From JASGDC01 sp047608145 (GTDB lineage: Bacteria; Actinomycetota; Actinomycetes; Actinomycetales; Micrococcaceae), in assembly GCA_047608145.1 (NCBI GenBank), contig JASGDC010000041.1:1-40531 (forward strand): 40,531 nt of DNA, read 5' to 3'. Under the pieces are notes generated by a model. It was not told where the DNA came from and did no database searches. It saw nothing but the letters and a program-made list of their open reading frames with translations. This document shows positions 24,170-32,993 of the stretch, piece after piece. The first letter of the stretch is position 1. Each line of letters begins with the position of its first letter. The position numbers and the translations under genes were made by a program.

Positions 24170-24952
24170 TTAAGCTGTCGGAGCACTTTCAGCTATTTTA
24201 ACAAAGTCTACCTCATCAAGGCTAGCACCTCCGACTAAAGCACCGTCAACATCTTGCTGTCCGATGATTTCATCAGCATTACTACCCTTTACAGAACCAC
24301 CATAAAGAATGCGCATCTTATCAGCAGTTTCTTCATTGTGAATATTAGCAATTTCTTTACGAATAGCTGCAGCCATTTCTTGAGCATCTTCAGCTGTAGC
24401 AACTTCACCAGTACCAATAGCCCATACTGGCTCATATGCGATAACTACATCATCAAGCTCTTCTGGAGTTAACTCTGCAACTACTGCTTTAACTTGAGCT
24501 AGTGTGTATTCTACGTGGTTCTTTGCCTGACGCTCCTCTAGAGGCTCACCTACACAAAGTACCGTAACTAACTTAGCTGCAATAGCAACTTTAGTCTTAG
24601 CTAGTGCATCAGCATCAGTTTCGTGGTGTAGTGTACGGCGTTCACTATGTCCCACAAGCACATAAGTACAACCAAGCTTTGTTAAGAAGCCAGCTGGAAT
24701 ATCACCTGTAAAAGCACCGTTAGCTTCTGGAGACAGATCCTGAGCGCCGTATGCTGGTGCTCCGTCAAGGTCGTGAGAAACTACCTGGATTGAACGTAGG
24801 TCAGTAAATGGTGGGAAAACAACTACTTCAGTTTTATTGTAGTTGATGCCAGCATCTTCTAGACCGTCAGAAAGTTTCTGGAAGAAGTTAGTAGCTTCTT
24901 CGTGGTCTAGATTCATTTTCCAGTTACCTGCAATAAGTGGTTTACGTGTCAT
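24170..24952 (-). CDS. tpiA: Triosephosphate isomerase
   Basis: Interconverts dihydroxyacetone phosphate and glyceraldehyde 3-phosphate. Catalytic residues are present: Lys12 (in AGNWKMN), His102 (VGHSERR) and Glu174 (AYEPVWAIGTG). The phosphate-binding end has YGGSVKGSNADEI. The length of 260 is typical, and the start has an AGAGGAAA site. Confidence 0.97.
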   Translation of the reverse strand: MTRKPLIAGNWKMNLDHEEATNFFQKLSDGLEDAGINYNKTEVVVFPPFTDLRSIQVVSHDLDGAPAYGAQDLSPEANGAFTGDIPAGFLTKLGCTYVLVGHSERRTLHHETDADALAKTKVAIAAKLVTVLCVGEPLEERQAKNHVEYTLAQVKAVVAELTPEELDDVVIAYEPVWAIGTGEVATAEDAQEMAAAIRKEIANIHNEETADKMRILYGGSVKGSNADEIIGQQDVDGALVGGASLDEVDFVKIAESAPTA

Positions 24953-24975
24953 ATTAATTATTTCCTCTTCTAAAA

Positions 24976-26196
24976 TTAATCTTGTAGTACGGCAATACCT
25001 GGTAGTTCTTTACCTTCAAGAAGTTCAAGGCTAGCTCCACCACCAGTTGAAATATGTCCAAAGTCTGAATCAGCAAAACCAAGGTTACGCACAGCTGAAG
25101 CTGAGTCACCACCACCGATTACACTGAAAGCATCAGAATCTTTGATAGCTTCGGCAAGAGCTGTAGTACCATTAGCAAATTTCTTAAATTCGAATACCCC
25201 AAGTGGACCATTCCAGAAAATAGTCTTAGCTTTTGCAATTTCTTTAGCAAATAGTTCGCTAGTTCTTTCACCAACGTCCATACCAGTTGCTTTTGCTCCG
25301 TATTCAGTCTTTTCTAGAGCATCAACATCAGCTGTTTCAGCACCAGCATCAGCATCAAATTCTTCTGCCATTACTACATCTACCGGTAGCACTACTTTAG
25401 CTCCGCCTTCTTTACTTTCTTCGACGATACGTTTAGCAGTATCAATCATGTCCTCTTCAAGAAGTGAGGTACCAATATCGTACCCTTGAGATTTCAAGAA
25501 AGTATATGACATTCCACCACCAATAAGAATAGTGTCAGCTTTTGGTAGTAAGTTTTCAATTACATTAAGCTTGTCAGAAACCTTAGCTCCACCGAGTACT
25601 ACAATGTATGGATGTTCTGGATTATCAGTTACCTTTGAAAGCTCTACGATTTCTTTCTCTACCAATAGACCTGCAGCACTTGGAAGTAGCTTAGCTACAT
25701 CGTAAACAGATGCTTGTTTGCGGTGTACTACCCCAAAACCATCTGATATATAAACATCAGCTAATCCAGCAAGTTGTTTTGCAAATTCACCACGTTCTGC
25801 TTCATCCTTTGAAGTCTCACCTGGGTTAAAGCGAAGATTTTCAAGAAGTACGATGTCACCATTTTTCATATTTTTAACGGCTTCATTAGCTGAATCTCCA
25901 ACAGTATCTTCTGCTATTACTACGTCAACACCAGATAGTTCAGAAAGACGCTTAGCAACTGGCTTTAGCGAATACTTTTCTTCTGGAGTACCTTTAGGAC
26001 GTCCTAGATGAGCACAAATGATAACTTGAGCATTAGCGTCAAGTAATGTCTTGATAGTTGGAAGTGAAGCCTTAATACGGCCATCATCTGTAATTTTAGT
26101 ACCGTCAAGTGGCACATTGAAGTCACTGCGTACAAGCACTTTCTTGCCGTCTAAGTTTCCTAAATCTTTAATACTACGAAGCTGTTTATTCGACAT
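24976..26196 (-). CDS. pgk: Phosphoglycerate kinase
   Basis: Makes ATP from 1,3-bisphosphoglycerate. The N-terminal substrate domain has LVRSDFNVPLDG, CAHLGRPKGTPEEKYSL and LLENLRFNPGETS; the nucleotide domain has VVLGGAKVSDK, WNGPLGVFE and the terminal VIGGGDSASA plus STGGGASLELLEG. I chose the ATG at 26196 (MSNKQL) with AAAGGAAGAA before it, not the upstream in-frame ATG at 26277, which would run through the terminator at 26244-26274. It is followed by tpiA and secG. Confidence 0.96.
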   Translation of the reverse strand: MSNKQLRSIKDLGNLDGKKVLVRSDFNVPLDGTKITDDGRIKASLPTIKTLLDANAQVIICAHLGRPKGTPEEKYSLKPVAKRLSELSGVDVVIAEDTVGDSANEAVKNMKNGDIVLLENLRFNPGETSKDEAERGEFAKQLAGLADVYISDGFGVVHRKQASVYDVAKLLPSAAGLLVEKEIVELSKVTDNPEHPYIVVLGGAKVSDKLNVIENLLPKADTILIGGGMSYTFLKSQGYDIGTSLLEEDMIDTAKRIVEESKEGGAKVVLPVDVVMAEEFDADAGAETADVDALEKTEYGAKATGMDVGERTSELFAKEIAKAKTIFWNGPLGVFEFKKFANGTTALAEAIKDSDAFSVIGGGDSASAVRNLGFADSDFGHISTGGGASLELLEGKELPGIAVLQD

Positions 26197-26243
26197 CGTA
26201 TTCTTCCTTTTTGTAGAAATATTTTTAATGTTTATAAAAGAAA

Positions 26244-26274
26244 AAGGTGCCACTGTTTTAAACAGTGACACCTT
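26244..26274 (-). terminator. Intrinsic terminator between gap and pgk
   Basis: On the minus strand AAGGTGTCACTGTTT pairs with AAACAGTGGCACCTT with one G-U pair, followed by TTTTTCTTTT. It lies directly after the gap stop, so gap can be transcribed apart from pgk-tpiA-secG, or only part of the transcripts read through. Confidence 0.85.
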
Positions 26275-26281
26275 CATTTAT

Positions 26282-27289
26282 TTAAAGGCTTTTGCCAACT
26301 AGGTCTGTAAGATCAACTAGGCGGTTTGAGTAACCCCATTCGTTGTCATACCAACCGATAACCTTAGCCTGGTTACCGATAACCTTAGTTAGACCAGAAT
26401 CGAAAATACAAGAAGCTGGATCTGTAGTAATGTCGCGAGATACTAGTGGTTCCTCACTGTAGTGCAAGTAACCCTTTAGTGGACCATCTTCAGCAGCCTT
26501 CTTGTAAGCTGCATTGATTTCTTCTGCAGTAGCTTCTTTTTCAAGCTCAACAGTTAGGTCAGTAGCAGAACCTGTCGGGATTGGCACGCGCATTGCGAAA
26601 CCATCAAGTTTACCCTTAAGGTCTGGAAGTACTAGACCAATTGCTTTAGCTGCACCAGTTGAAGTAGGCACAATGTTCAAAGCAGCTGCACGAGCACGAC
26701 GCATATCAGAGTGTGGACCGTCTTGTAGGTTTTGATCAGCAGTGTATGCGTGAACAGTAGTCATAAGACCCTTAACAACGCCAAATTCATCGTTAATAAC
26801 TTTAGCCAAAGGACCTAGGCAGTTAGTAGTACAAGAAGCGTTAGAGATGATAGTGTGCTTCTCTGCATCGTAATCGTGGTCATTTACACCCATTACGATA
26901 GTGATATCTTCATTCTTAGCAGGAGCAGAAATCAAAACTTTCTTAGCGCCAGCTTCAACGTGCTTCTTAGCAGCTTCAGCATCTGTGAAGAAACCAGTTG
27001 ATTCAATTACGATGTCAACCTTTAGGTCTTTCCATGGAAGATCTGCTGGATCTTTTTCAGCGAATACCTTGAAAGAATCATCATCAACAGCGATGCTATC
27101 GCCATCAACGCTTACCTTAGCGTCTAGTTTTCCAAGAATTGAATCATACTGAAGCAGGTGAGCTAGAGTATCTGGGCTTGTTAGGTCATTGATTGCAACG
27201 ATATCAATATCAGCACCAGCTGCATGAGCTGCGCGGAAGTAGTTACGACCAATACGACCAAAACCATTAATAGCAACGCGTGTAGTCAC
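26282..27289 (-). CDS. gap: Glyceraldehyde-3-phosphate dehydrogenase (GapA type)
   Basis: Oxidises glyceraldehyde 3-phosphate with NAD and phosphate. It has the NAD-binding RVAINGFGRIGR (residues 4-15), the catalytic Cys153 in SNASCTTNCLGP and the WYDNEWGYSNR end. Asp35 in AINDL fits NAD specificity. The GTG start at 27289 lies after TAGGAG. Confidence 0.97.
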   Translation of the reverse strand: MTTRVAINGFGRIGRNYFRAAHAAGADIDIVAINDLTSPDTLAHLLQYDSILGKLDAKVSVDGDSIAVDDDSFKVFAEKDPADLPWKDLKVDIVIESTGFFTDAEAAKKHVEAGAKKVLISAPAKNEDITIVMGVNDHDYDAEKHTIISNASCTTNCLGPLAKVINDEFGVVKGLMTTVHAYTADQNLQDGPHSDMRRARAAALNIVPTSTGAAKAIGLVLPDLKGKLDGFAMRVPIPTGSATDLTVELEKEATAEEINAAYKKAAEDGPLKGYLHYSEEPLVSRDITTDPASCIFDSGLTKVIGNQAKVIGWYDNEWGYSNRLVDLTDLVGKSL

Positions 27290-27398
27290 GAGTATCTCCT
27301 AAAATTTTAATCTAGAGGAATTATTGTTTTTTCCAATAATATTCTACCTCATTCCCCACATAAAAGCAGAGTAATAAAGTTATTTTCGACAATATATA

Positions 27399-27435
27399 AA
27401 AATTGTGGTTAAGCTTGTTGCCTAACCACAATTTT
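27399..27435 (-). terminator. Terminator of the superoxide dismutase gene
   Basis: AAAATTGTGGTTA at 27399-27411 pairs perfectly with TAACCACAATTTT at 27423-27435. On the minus strand the stem is followed by TTTTTATATATT. The stop of sod lies 16 bases before it. Confidence 0.85.
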
Positions 27436-27451
27436 CTAATACTTTAACTAA

Positions 27452-28105
27452 TTAGTCCTTAGCTACTTTCTTATCTGCACCATTAGGAAGAATAAGACCG
27501 TTAGTCTTTGAAGTTGCTGCTTCAAAACGCTCTTGAATATCTGCCCAATCAACGATATTCCAGAATGCTTTAACGTAATCTGCTTTAACGTTCTGGTAAT
27601 CGAGGTAGAAAGCGTGCTCCCACATATCTAACATGAGTAGTGGAATTGTGCCAGTGGCCAGGTTACCTTGGTGATCATATAGTTGCTCAATAATTAACTT
27701 TTTACCTAGTGAATCCCAAGCTAGAATTGACCAACCAGAACCTTGAATACCGAGTGCAGATGCTGTGAAATGCGCACGGAATGCATCAAATGAACCAAAT
27801 TGATCATCAATTGCTGAACCTAGTTCACCAGTTGGCTTATCGCCACCTTCTGGAGACATGTTACGCCAAAATACAGTGTGGTTAACGTGTCCTGCTAAGT
27901 TGAAAGCTAGATCCTTTTGTAATTTATTAACATTTGCTAAATCTTCTTTTTCACGAGCTTCAGCAAGCTGCTCCAATGCAGTGTTTGCACCTGTTACATA
28001 TGCCTGGTGATGTTTATCATGGTGAAGTTCCATAATTTTCCCAGAAATACTTGGTTCAAGAGCACCATAATCATAGGTTAAATCTGGAAGTGTGTAGTCA
28101 GCCAT
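27452..28105 (-). CDS. sodA: Fe/Mn superoxide dismutase
   Basis: Converts superoxide to hydrogen peroxide. Metal ligands fit the family: His28 (MELHHDKHHQAYV), His76 (GHVNHTVFW), Asp160 and His164 (LDMWEHAFYLDY). Gly-Gln near 120-122 (LGIQGSGW) hints at manganese or cambialistic use but does not prove it. The start follows a strong AAGGAGG. It is a single gene between two intergenic gaps. Confidence 0.96.
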   Translation of the reverse strand: MADYTLPDLTYDYGALEPSISGKIMELHHDKHHQAYVTGANTALEQLAEAREKEDLANVNKLQKDLAFNLAGHVNHTVFWRNMSPEGGDKPTGELGSAIDDQFGSFDAFRAHFTASALGIQGSGWSILAWDSLGKKLIIEQLYDHQGNLATGTIPLLMLDMWEHAFYLDYQNVKADYVKAFWNIVDWADIQERFEAATSKTNGLILPNGADKKVAKD

Positions 28106-28129
28106 AATTGCCTCCTTGAAATAATAACA

Positions 28130-28145
28130 ATAGGAATTTACCTAT
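28130..28145. promoter_or_regulatory. Possible operator upstream of sod
   Basis: ATAGG and CCTAT form a 5-bp inverted pair around AATTTA, 25 bases upstream of the sod start. It could bind a metal- or stress-sensing regulator. The spacing does not match the IdeR/DtxR consensus, so the binding protein is unknown. Confidence 0.25.
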
Positions 28146-28217
28146 AAATCTAGACTAACAGATATGCGAACTTAGTTTAAGACCTAAAAATCTTCTCTAA
28201 GATAATTATTTTTTATT

Positions 28218-29201
28218 TTAATTTAAAAGCGTATCGTCATCGTTAACATTAGATTCTGTATCCGGGATACCAAGTTCTGCAGCTTTTTTATCGGCCATTG
28301 CGAGTAATCGACGAATACGGCCAGCAATTGCATCTTTTGTAAGTGGCGGCTCAGCTAATCTACCTAATTCATCAAGGCTAGCCTGTTTATGTGATATCCG
28401 GAGTTCACCAGCATATTTAAGGTGATCTGGCACAGAATCCTTCAAAATTTCCAAAGCACGTTCAACTCTAGCACCTGCTACTACTGCTGCATGAGCAGAA
28501 CGACGTAAATTAGCATCATCAAAATTAGCTAATCTATTAGCAGTTGCCCGCACTTCCCTACGATGGCGACGTTCTTCCCAACGTTCCATAGTTTCCAAAG
28601 CGCCAATTTTCGTTAACATAGTGCTAATAGCATCTCCGTCACGAATAACGACTTTATCAATACCGCGCACTTCACGAGCTTTTGCAGTAACTCCAAGACG
28701 TCGTGCGATACCTACTAGAGCTAGGGCAGCTTCAGAGCCTGGACAAGTAATTTCTAGCGCAGATGAGCGACCTGGTTCTGTTAATGAACCATGAGCTAAG
28801 AATGCGCCACGCCAAACTGCTTCAGCATCCTCACGTGACCCTTGCACAATAAAAGGAGGTAGACCACGTACTGGGCGGCCACGACTATCTAATAAGCCAG
28901 TTTGTCGAGCTAATGAATCACCATCACGCACAATTCGAATTACATAGCGACTGCCTTTACGAATACCTCCTGAAGAAACTACGATAATTTCACTTTCGTG
29001 GCCAAATATTTCAGCAATATCTTTACATAGGCGTTTAGCCGCAGCACCATGGTCAATTTCAGCTTCGATTACGATTCGACCTGAAATCATGTGAAGGCCA
29101 CCAGAAAAACGTAAAATGGCAGAAATTTCTGCTTTTTTACATGAAGACTTAGTTACTTCAATTTTTGCTAATTCATCTTTTACGTCTGTGGTCAACGCCA
29201 T
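28218..29201 (-). CDS. whiA: WhiA, sporulation/cell-division regulator
   Basis: WhiA has a LAGLIDADG-derived N-terminal domain and a C-terminal helix-turn-helix (ASLDELGRLAEPPLTKDAIAG near 275-300). Here the 327 residues include ILRFSGGLH, FLAHGSLTEPG near 140 and the RHRREVRATANRLANFDDAN tract. It starts directly after yvcK (TAAATG). It is the last gene of the uvrA-uvrC-rapZ-yvcK-whiA run. In non-sporulating relatives it is linked to cell division. Confidence 0.95.
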   Translation of the reverse strand: MALTTDVKDELAKIEVTKSSCKKAEISAILRFSGGLHMISGRIVIEAEIDHGAAAKRLCKDIAEIFGHESEIIVVSSGGIRKGSRYVIRIVRDGDSLARQTGLLDSRGRPVRGLPPFIVQGSREDAEAVWRGAFLAHGSLTEPGRSSALEITCPGSEAALALVGIARRLGVTAKAREVRGIDKVVIRDGDAISTMLTKIGALETMERWEERRHRREVRATANRLANFDDANLRRSAHAAVVAGARVERALEILKDSVPDHLKYAGELRISHKQASLDELGRLAEPPLTKDAIAGRIRRLLAMADKKAAELGIPDTESNVNDDDTLLN

Positions 29202-30215
29202 TTACTTATTAACTCCTTGTTTTGAATCTTTGGTAAAGATTTCTTTATATATTGCTGCTAACCGCAATGGGTCATGGACTTCAGAATGGCTACTATGCGA
29301 CAACCTATCCGCAACAACTTCAGCTCCAATTGCTGCTACTTCTTTTTCAAAACCCGCAACATCTTCGATACTGTCTTTATTCACTATTATATAATCAAAA
29401 TCAACGCCAGAAGCGATTTCTCCAAGAACTCCCAGATGATCTCCAGCTTTCATACCAGAAGTTTCATCATCAGCAAGGTTAATATTCATGGTAAAACAAA
29501 GTTTCGCTTTTGAATCTATCAAAGCTTGTTTAAGCTCTGGTAATAAGAAATGTGGTAACACAGAAGTGTATAGCGAACCAGGGCCAACAATAATATATTC
29601 AGCTTCAGCGATTGTCTTTAAAACTTGATCCGGAATTTTTGCATTTTTAGGCTCAATTCGTAAATCTTTAATTTTTCCAGGAGCTTTAGCTAATGCATTT
29701 TGGCCTTTTACCGTAGTTACTTCGCCATTATGAACTAAATCACCCTCAATATGTAGCGGTTCAATAGACATCGGCAAAACTTCACCTTTAGCTTCCAGTA
29801 GTCTTGCCGCCCACCGTAAACCTTCAATTGGATCGCCTAATTGATCCCATAAAGCTACAATCAATAAATTTCCAAGACTATGTCCATTTAATTCATCGGA
29901 AGTATTAAAGCGATATTGCATGGTATTACGCCAAGTCTTACCCCAGACATCATCATCACAAAGGGCTGCAAGAGCCATTCTTAAATCTCCAGGTGGTAGT
30001 AAGTCGGGACGTTCATCACGAATACGTCCGGAGCTACCGCCATCGTCAGCTACAGTAACTAATGCAGTTAATTCTGTAGTTAAAAGTCGCATAGCTTTAA
30101 GCGAAACATATAAACCATGTCCACCACCAAGCGCTACAATTTTTGGATTAGTGTCATTTTCAGTACTTGAACTGACAATATTAATTGGGCCAGTTGGCAG
30201 ATAATCGGCACACAT
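29202..30215 (-). CDS. yvcK: YvcK/CofD-like protein
   Basis: YvcK family members affect central-carbon and cell-wall metabolism and bind sugar nucleotides. The glycine-rich VALGGGHGLYVSLKAMR block near residues 27-43, VADDGGSSGRIR near 57-68 and GPGSLYTSVLPHFL near 205 are all typical. The ATG is one base after the rapZ stop. The first 25 residues are variable, so a later start is possible. Confidence 0.95.
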   Translation of the reverse strand: MCADYLPTGPINIVSSSTENDTNPKIVALGGGHGLYVSLKAMRLLTTELTALVTVADDGGSSGRIRDERPDLLPPGDLRMALAALCDDDVWGKTWRNTMQYRFNTSDELNGHSLGNLLIVALWDQLGDPIEGLRWAARLLEAKGEVLPMSIEPLHIEGDLVHNGEVTTVKGQNALAKAPGKIKDLRIEPKNAKIPDQVLKTIAEAEYIIVGPGSLYTSVLPHFLLPELKQALIDSKAKLCFTMNINLADDETSGMKAGDHLGVLGEIASGVDFDYIIVNKDSIEDVAGFEKEVAAIGAEVVADRLSHSSHSEVHDPLRLAAIYKEIFTKDSKQGVNK

Positions 30216-30216
30216 G

Positions 30217-31086
30217 TTAATTACGTCCTATATCACGGTGGGCTACAGTAACCTCAACATTAGGAAAAGTACTAATACGTTTAGCGATTTCTCGAGTCAT
30301 TGCTACTGAGCGGTGTTTACCGCCAGTACATCCAATAGCAAAAGTAGCGTAGTTTTTATTTTCTACTAAATAGCCTTCACAAACCGGACGTAATGCAGCA
30401 ACATAGTTATCAGTAAATTCATCAACGCCATCTTGTTTTAATACATAAGAGCTAACTTCTTCATCAAGACCAGTCTTAGGCCGCAACTCTGGCACCCAGT
30501 GTGGGTTAGGAATAAAACGTACATCTGCAACATAATGTGCATCCATTGGAATGCCATGTTTGAAGCCGAAACTCATTACCGTAACACGTAATTTATTTTC
30601 AGTGTTACCAGTATAGATTTTTACAATTTCTTGTGAAAATTCATGAACATTCAAATTTGAAGTATCAAGTACTGTATCGGATATCGAACGCATTGAAGCC
30701 AAGAAATTACGTTCTTCGGAAATACCATCTAATATAGTGCCATCTGCTTGCAAAGGGTGTGGGCGGCGAGCTAATTCATAACGTTTAATTAACACTTGAT
30801 CACTGGCATCTAAAAATAAAATCTTAAAATCTAAACCATTAGAGCGAAGTTCTTCTAGTACTTTTTCAGTATCAGCTGAATAATGCTTGCCACGAGCATC
30901 TACTAAAACTGCTAATTTTTTATTATTTTGTGGAAACTCAGTAACCATATCATATAGCACTGGCAACATTTGTGGTGGTAAGTTATCAACTACATACCAA
31001 CCTTGATCTTCTAAGGCATTACCTGCTGTTGACCGCCCCGCCCCAGACATACCAGTAACTACTAGTAATTCAACTTCTTGGTTCAT
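30217..31086 (-). CDS. rapZ: RapZ-like nucleotide-binding protein
   Basis: A P-loop protein of the YvcJ/RapZ family. Walker A is GMSGAGRST (residues 12-20, with Arg in place of the usual Lys), and the C-terminal half has the family's SFGFKHGIP, DVRFIPNPHW and the signature IGCTGGKHRSVAM near 265. The ATG overlaps the uvrC stop by four bases (ATGA). Confidence 0.95.
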   Translation of the reverse strand: MNQEVELLVVTGMSGAGRSTAGNALEDQGWYVVDNLPPQMLPVLYDMVTEFPQNNKKLAVLVDARGKHYSADTEKVLEELRSNGLDFKILFLDASDQVLIKRYELARRPHPLQADGTILDGISEERNFLASMRSISDTVLDTSNLNVHEFSQEIVKIYTGNTENKLRVTVMSFGFKHGIPMDAHYVADVRFIPNPHWVPELRPKTGLDEEVSSYVLKQDGVDEFTDNYVAALRPVCEGYLVENKNYATFAIGCTGGKHRSVAMTREIAKRISTFPNVEVTVAHRDIGRN

Positions 31087-32990
31087 GATTCTATGATTTC
31101 ACCCGTTTCCGTATCTATAACAGTGGAAGCATCTTCAGAGTTGTTGAAGTATGTTAAAAGTGTATCAGCTTGTATAGGTCCTATTCCAGAAACCGCTAAA
31201 AGTTCTTCTCTAGTAGCAGCTTTTAATTTCTTAATTGAACCAAACTTTCTAAGCAAAGCTTTTTGCTTTATTGGCCCAATTCCAGGAAGTTCATCAAAGA
31301 TGGAATCAATCATTGATTTAGCACGTTTTTTACGATGGAAAGTAATTGCAAAACGATGAGCTTCATCACGTAGCCGTTGTACTAAAAACAATGCTTGGGA
31401 ACCGCGTGGAAGAATAATTGGAAAATCTTCATTAGCTCGCCATATTTCTTCTAAGCGCTTTGCCAAACCAACTACAGTAATTTCATCAGTTAAACCTAAA
31501 TCATCTATTGCTTGTTGCGCTACATTAACTTGAGGTTGACCACCATCTACTACTAATAATTGTGGCGGATACCTGAATTTCTCTTTCTGTTCCAAATAAT
31601 TTTTAAAACGACGACTGACCACATCATATATAGCCGCGGTATCATCTCGTGCGGCATCGCCAGTTACATTAAATTTACGGTATTCACCACGTTTTGAAAT
31701 ACCATCTTCAACGACTACAAGTGAAGCCACTACATTAGTACCTTGAGTATGTGAAATATCAATACTTTCTATGCGTAATGGGCTTTCTGAAAGTTCTAAA
31801 TATTCTTGTAATTCCTGTAATGCAAGAGATCTATTAGTGATATCTCCAGCACGTTTCATTTTATTTAAGCGCAAGGACTCTTTGGCATTTTCTAGTACAG
31901 TGTCTAACAAATTTGCTTTATCACCACGTTTAGGAATATGAAACTTCACATTAGTTTTACGTAAGGTATATAGCCATTGTTCTAGAATGTCAGCATTATC
32001 TGGCAATTTAGGTAACCAAATTTCAGGTGGAATTTCATCGGAACTTTCCCCACCATAAACTTGTTGCAATAAATGTGAATAAATTTCTTTCGTTGTTAAA
32101 TTTTCTGTCTTTTCCACAACCCAGCCACGTTGGCCGCGTACTCTCCCACCTCGAACATGGAATACTTGTGCAGCTGCTTCTAAGTCATCTTCAGCTAATG
32201 CAAAAAGATCTGCATCGACATCTTGAGGCAATACTAAAGCATTACGTTCAAAAGCGTCTTTTAAAACTTGAATATCATCACGATATTTTGCGGCAGCTTC
32301 AAAATCCAGATTGTCAGAAGCTTCCTGCATTTTTCGTTCAAGAGGAGTAATAAACTGTTTTGCTTTACCCGACATAAACTGAGCGAATTGCTTTGCCATT
32401 AAATAATGATCTTCTTGGGAAATCCTCCCCACGCACGGAGCAGCACATTTATCGATATAACCTAATAAACAAGGTCGTCCTGAAGATCTTGCTCGATTAA
32501 AAACACCCTTAGTACAAGTACGCATTGGAAAAACGCGAAGTAACATATCCAACATTTCATGCACTGTCCAGACCTTTACATAAGGTCCAAAATACTTAAT
32601 ATTTTTCTTACGAGGTCCACGAGTAACGAAAACCCTCGGATATTCTTCTTTCAGTGTAATTGCTAGATAAGGATAGGATTTATCATCCTTAAACATCACA
32701 TTAAATCTAGGATCATATTCTTTAATCCAAGTGTATTCTAGCTGTAACGCTTCACGTTCCGTACCGACTACTGTCCATCTGACTTTTTTAGCAGTAGTTA
32801 CCATTGCATAGGTACGAGGATGTAGTTTTTCCAGATTTGCAAAATAAGAGTTTAAGCGGTTACGTAAATTTTTAGCTTTACCAACGTAAATTACCCGATC
32901 ATGTTTATCAAAAAAACGATATACTCCTGGAGAAGTTGGAATTTCTCGACTTTGTGGCCGATAGGATAATTCAGTACTCATCATAATCAC
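31083..32990 (-). CDS. uvrC: UvrC, excinuclease ABC subunit C
   Basis: Makes both cuts in nucleotide excision repair. The GIY-YIG domain is at the start (GVYRFFDK, VIYVGKAKNLRNR), followed by the Cys-rich GRPCLLGYIDKCAAPC region, a UVR motif near 205-245, the RNase-H-like domain (SIDISHTQGTNVVAS, VVDGGQPQVN) and C-terminal helix-hairpin-helix repeats (ELPGIGPIKQ, AVSGIGPIQ). Starts at 32990 (GTG), 32984 or 32981 (ATG) are all possible, with no clear ribosome binding site. It follows uvrA after three bases. Confidence 0.96.
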   Translation of the reverse strand: MIMMSTELSYRPQSREIPTSPGVYRFFDKHDRVIYVGKAKNLRNRLNSYFANLEKLHPRTYAMVTTAKKVRWTVVGTEREALQLEYTWIKEYDPRFNVMFKDDKSYPYLAITLKEEYPRVFVTRGPRKKNIKYFGPYVKVWTVHEMLDMLLRVFPMRTCTKGVFNRARSSGRPCLLGYIDKCAAPCVGRISQEDHYLMAKQFAQFMSGKAKQFITPLERKMQEASDNLDFEAAAKYRDDIQVLKDAFERNALVLPQDVDADLFALAEDDLEAAAQVFHVRGGRVRGQRGWVVEKTENLTTKEIYSHLLQQVYGGESSDEIPPEIWLPKLPDNADILEQWLYTLRKTNVKFHIPKRGDKANLLDTVLENAKESLRLNKMKRAGDITNRSLALQELQEYLELSESPLRIESIDISHTQGTNVVASLVVVEDGISKRGEYRKFNVTGDAARDDTAAIYDVVSRRFKNYLEQKEKFRYPPQLLVVDGGQPQVNVAQQAIDDLGLTDEITVVGLAKRLEEIWRANEDFPIILPRGSQALFLVQRLRDEAHRFAITFHRKKRAKSMIDSIFDELPGIGPIKQKALLRKFGSIKKLKAATREELLAVSGIGPIQADTLLTYFNNSEDASTVIDTETGEIIES

Positions 32991-32993
32991 AGT

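Noticed and set aside
26197..26277. An upstream in-frame start for pgk giving 27 extra residues
   Set aside because: The extension is not typical of the family, runs through the terminator stem at 26244-26274, and the ATG at 26196 has a good ribosome binding site.
28130..28145. IdeR/DtxR iron box before sod
   Set aside because: The arms are similar in letters but six bases apart instead of nine, so I keep it only as an unnamed possible operator.
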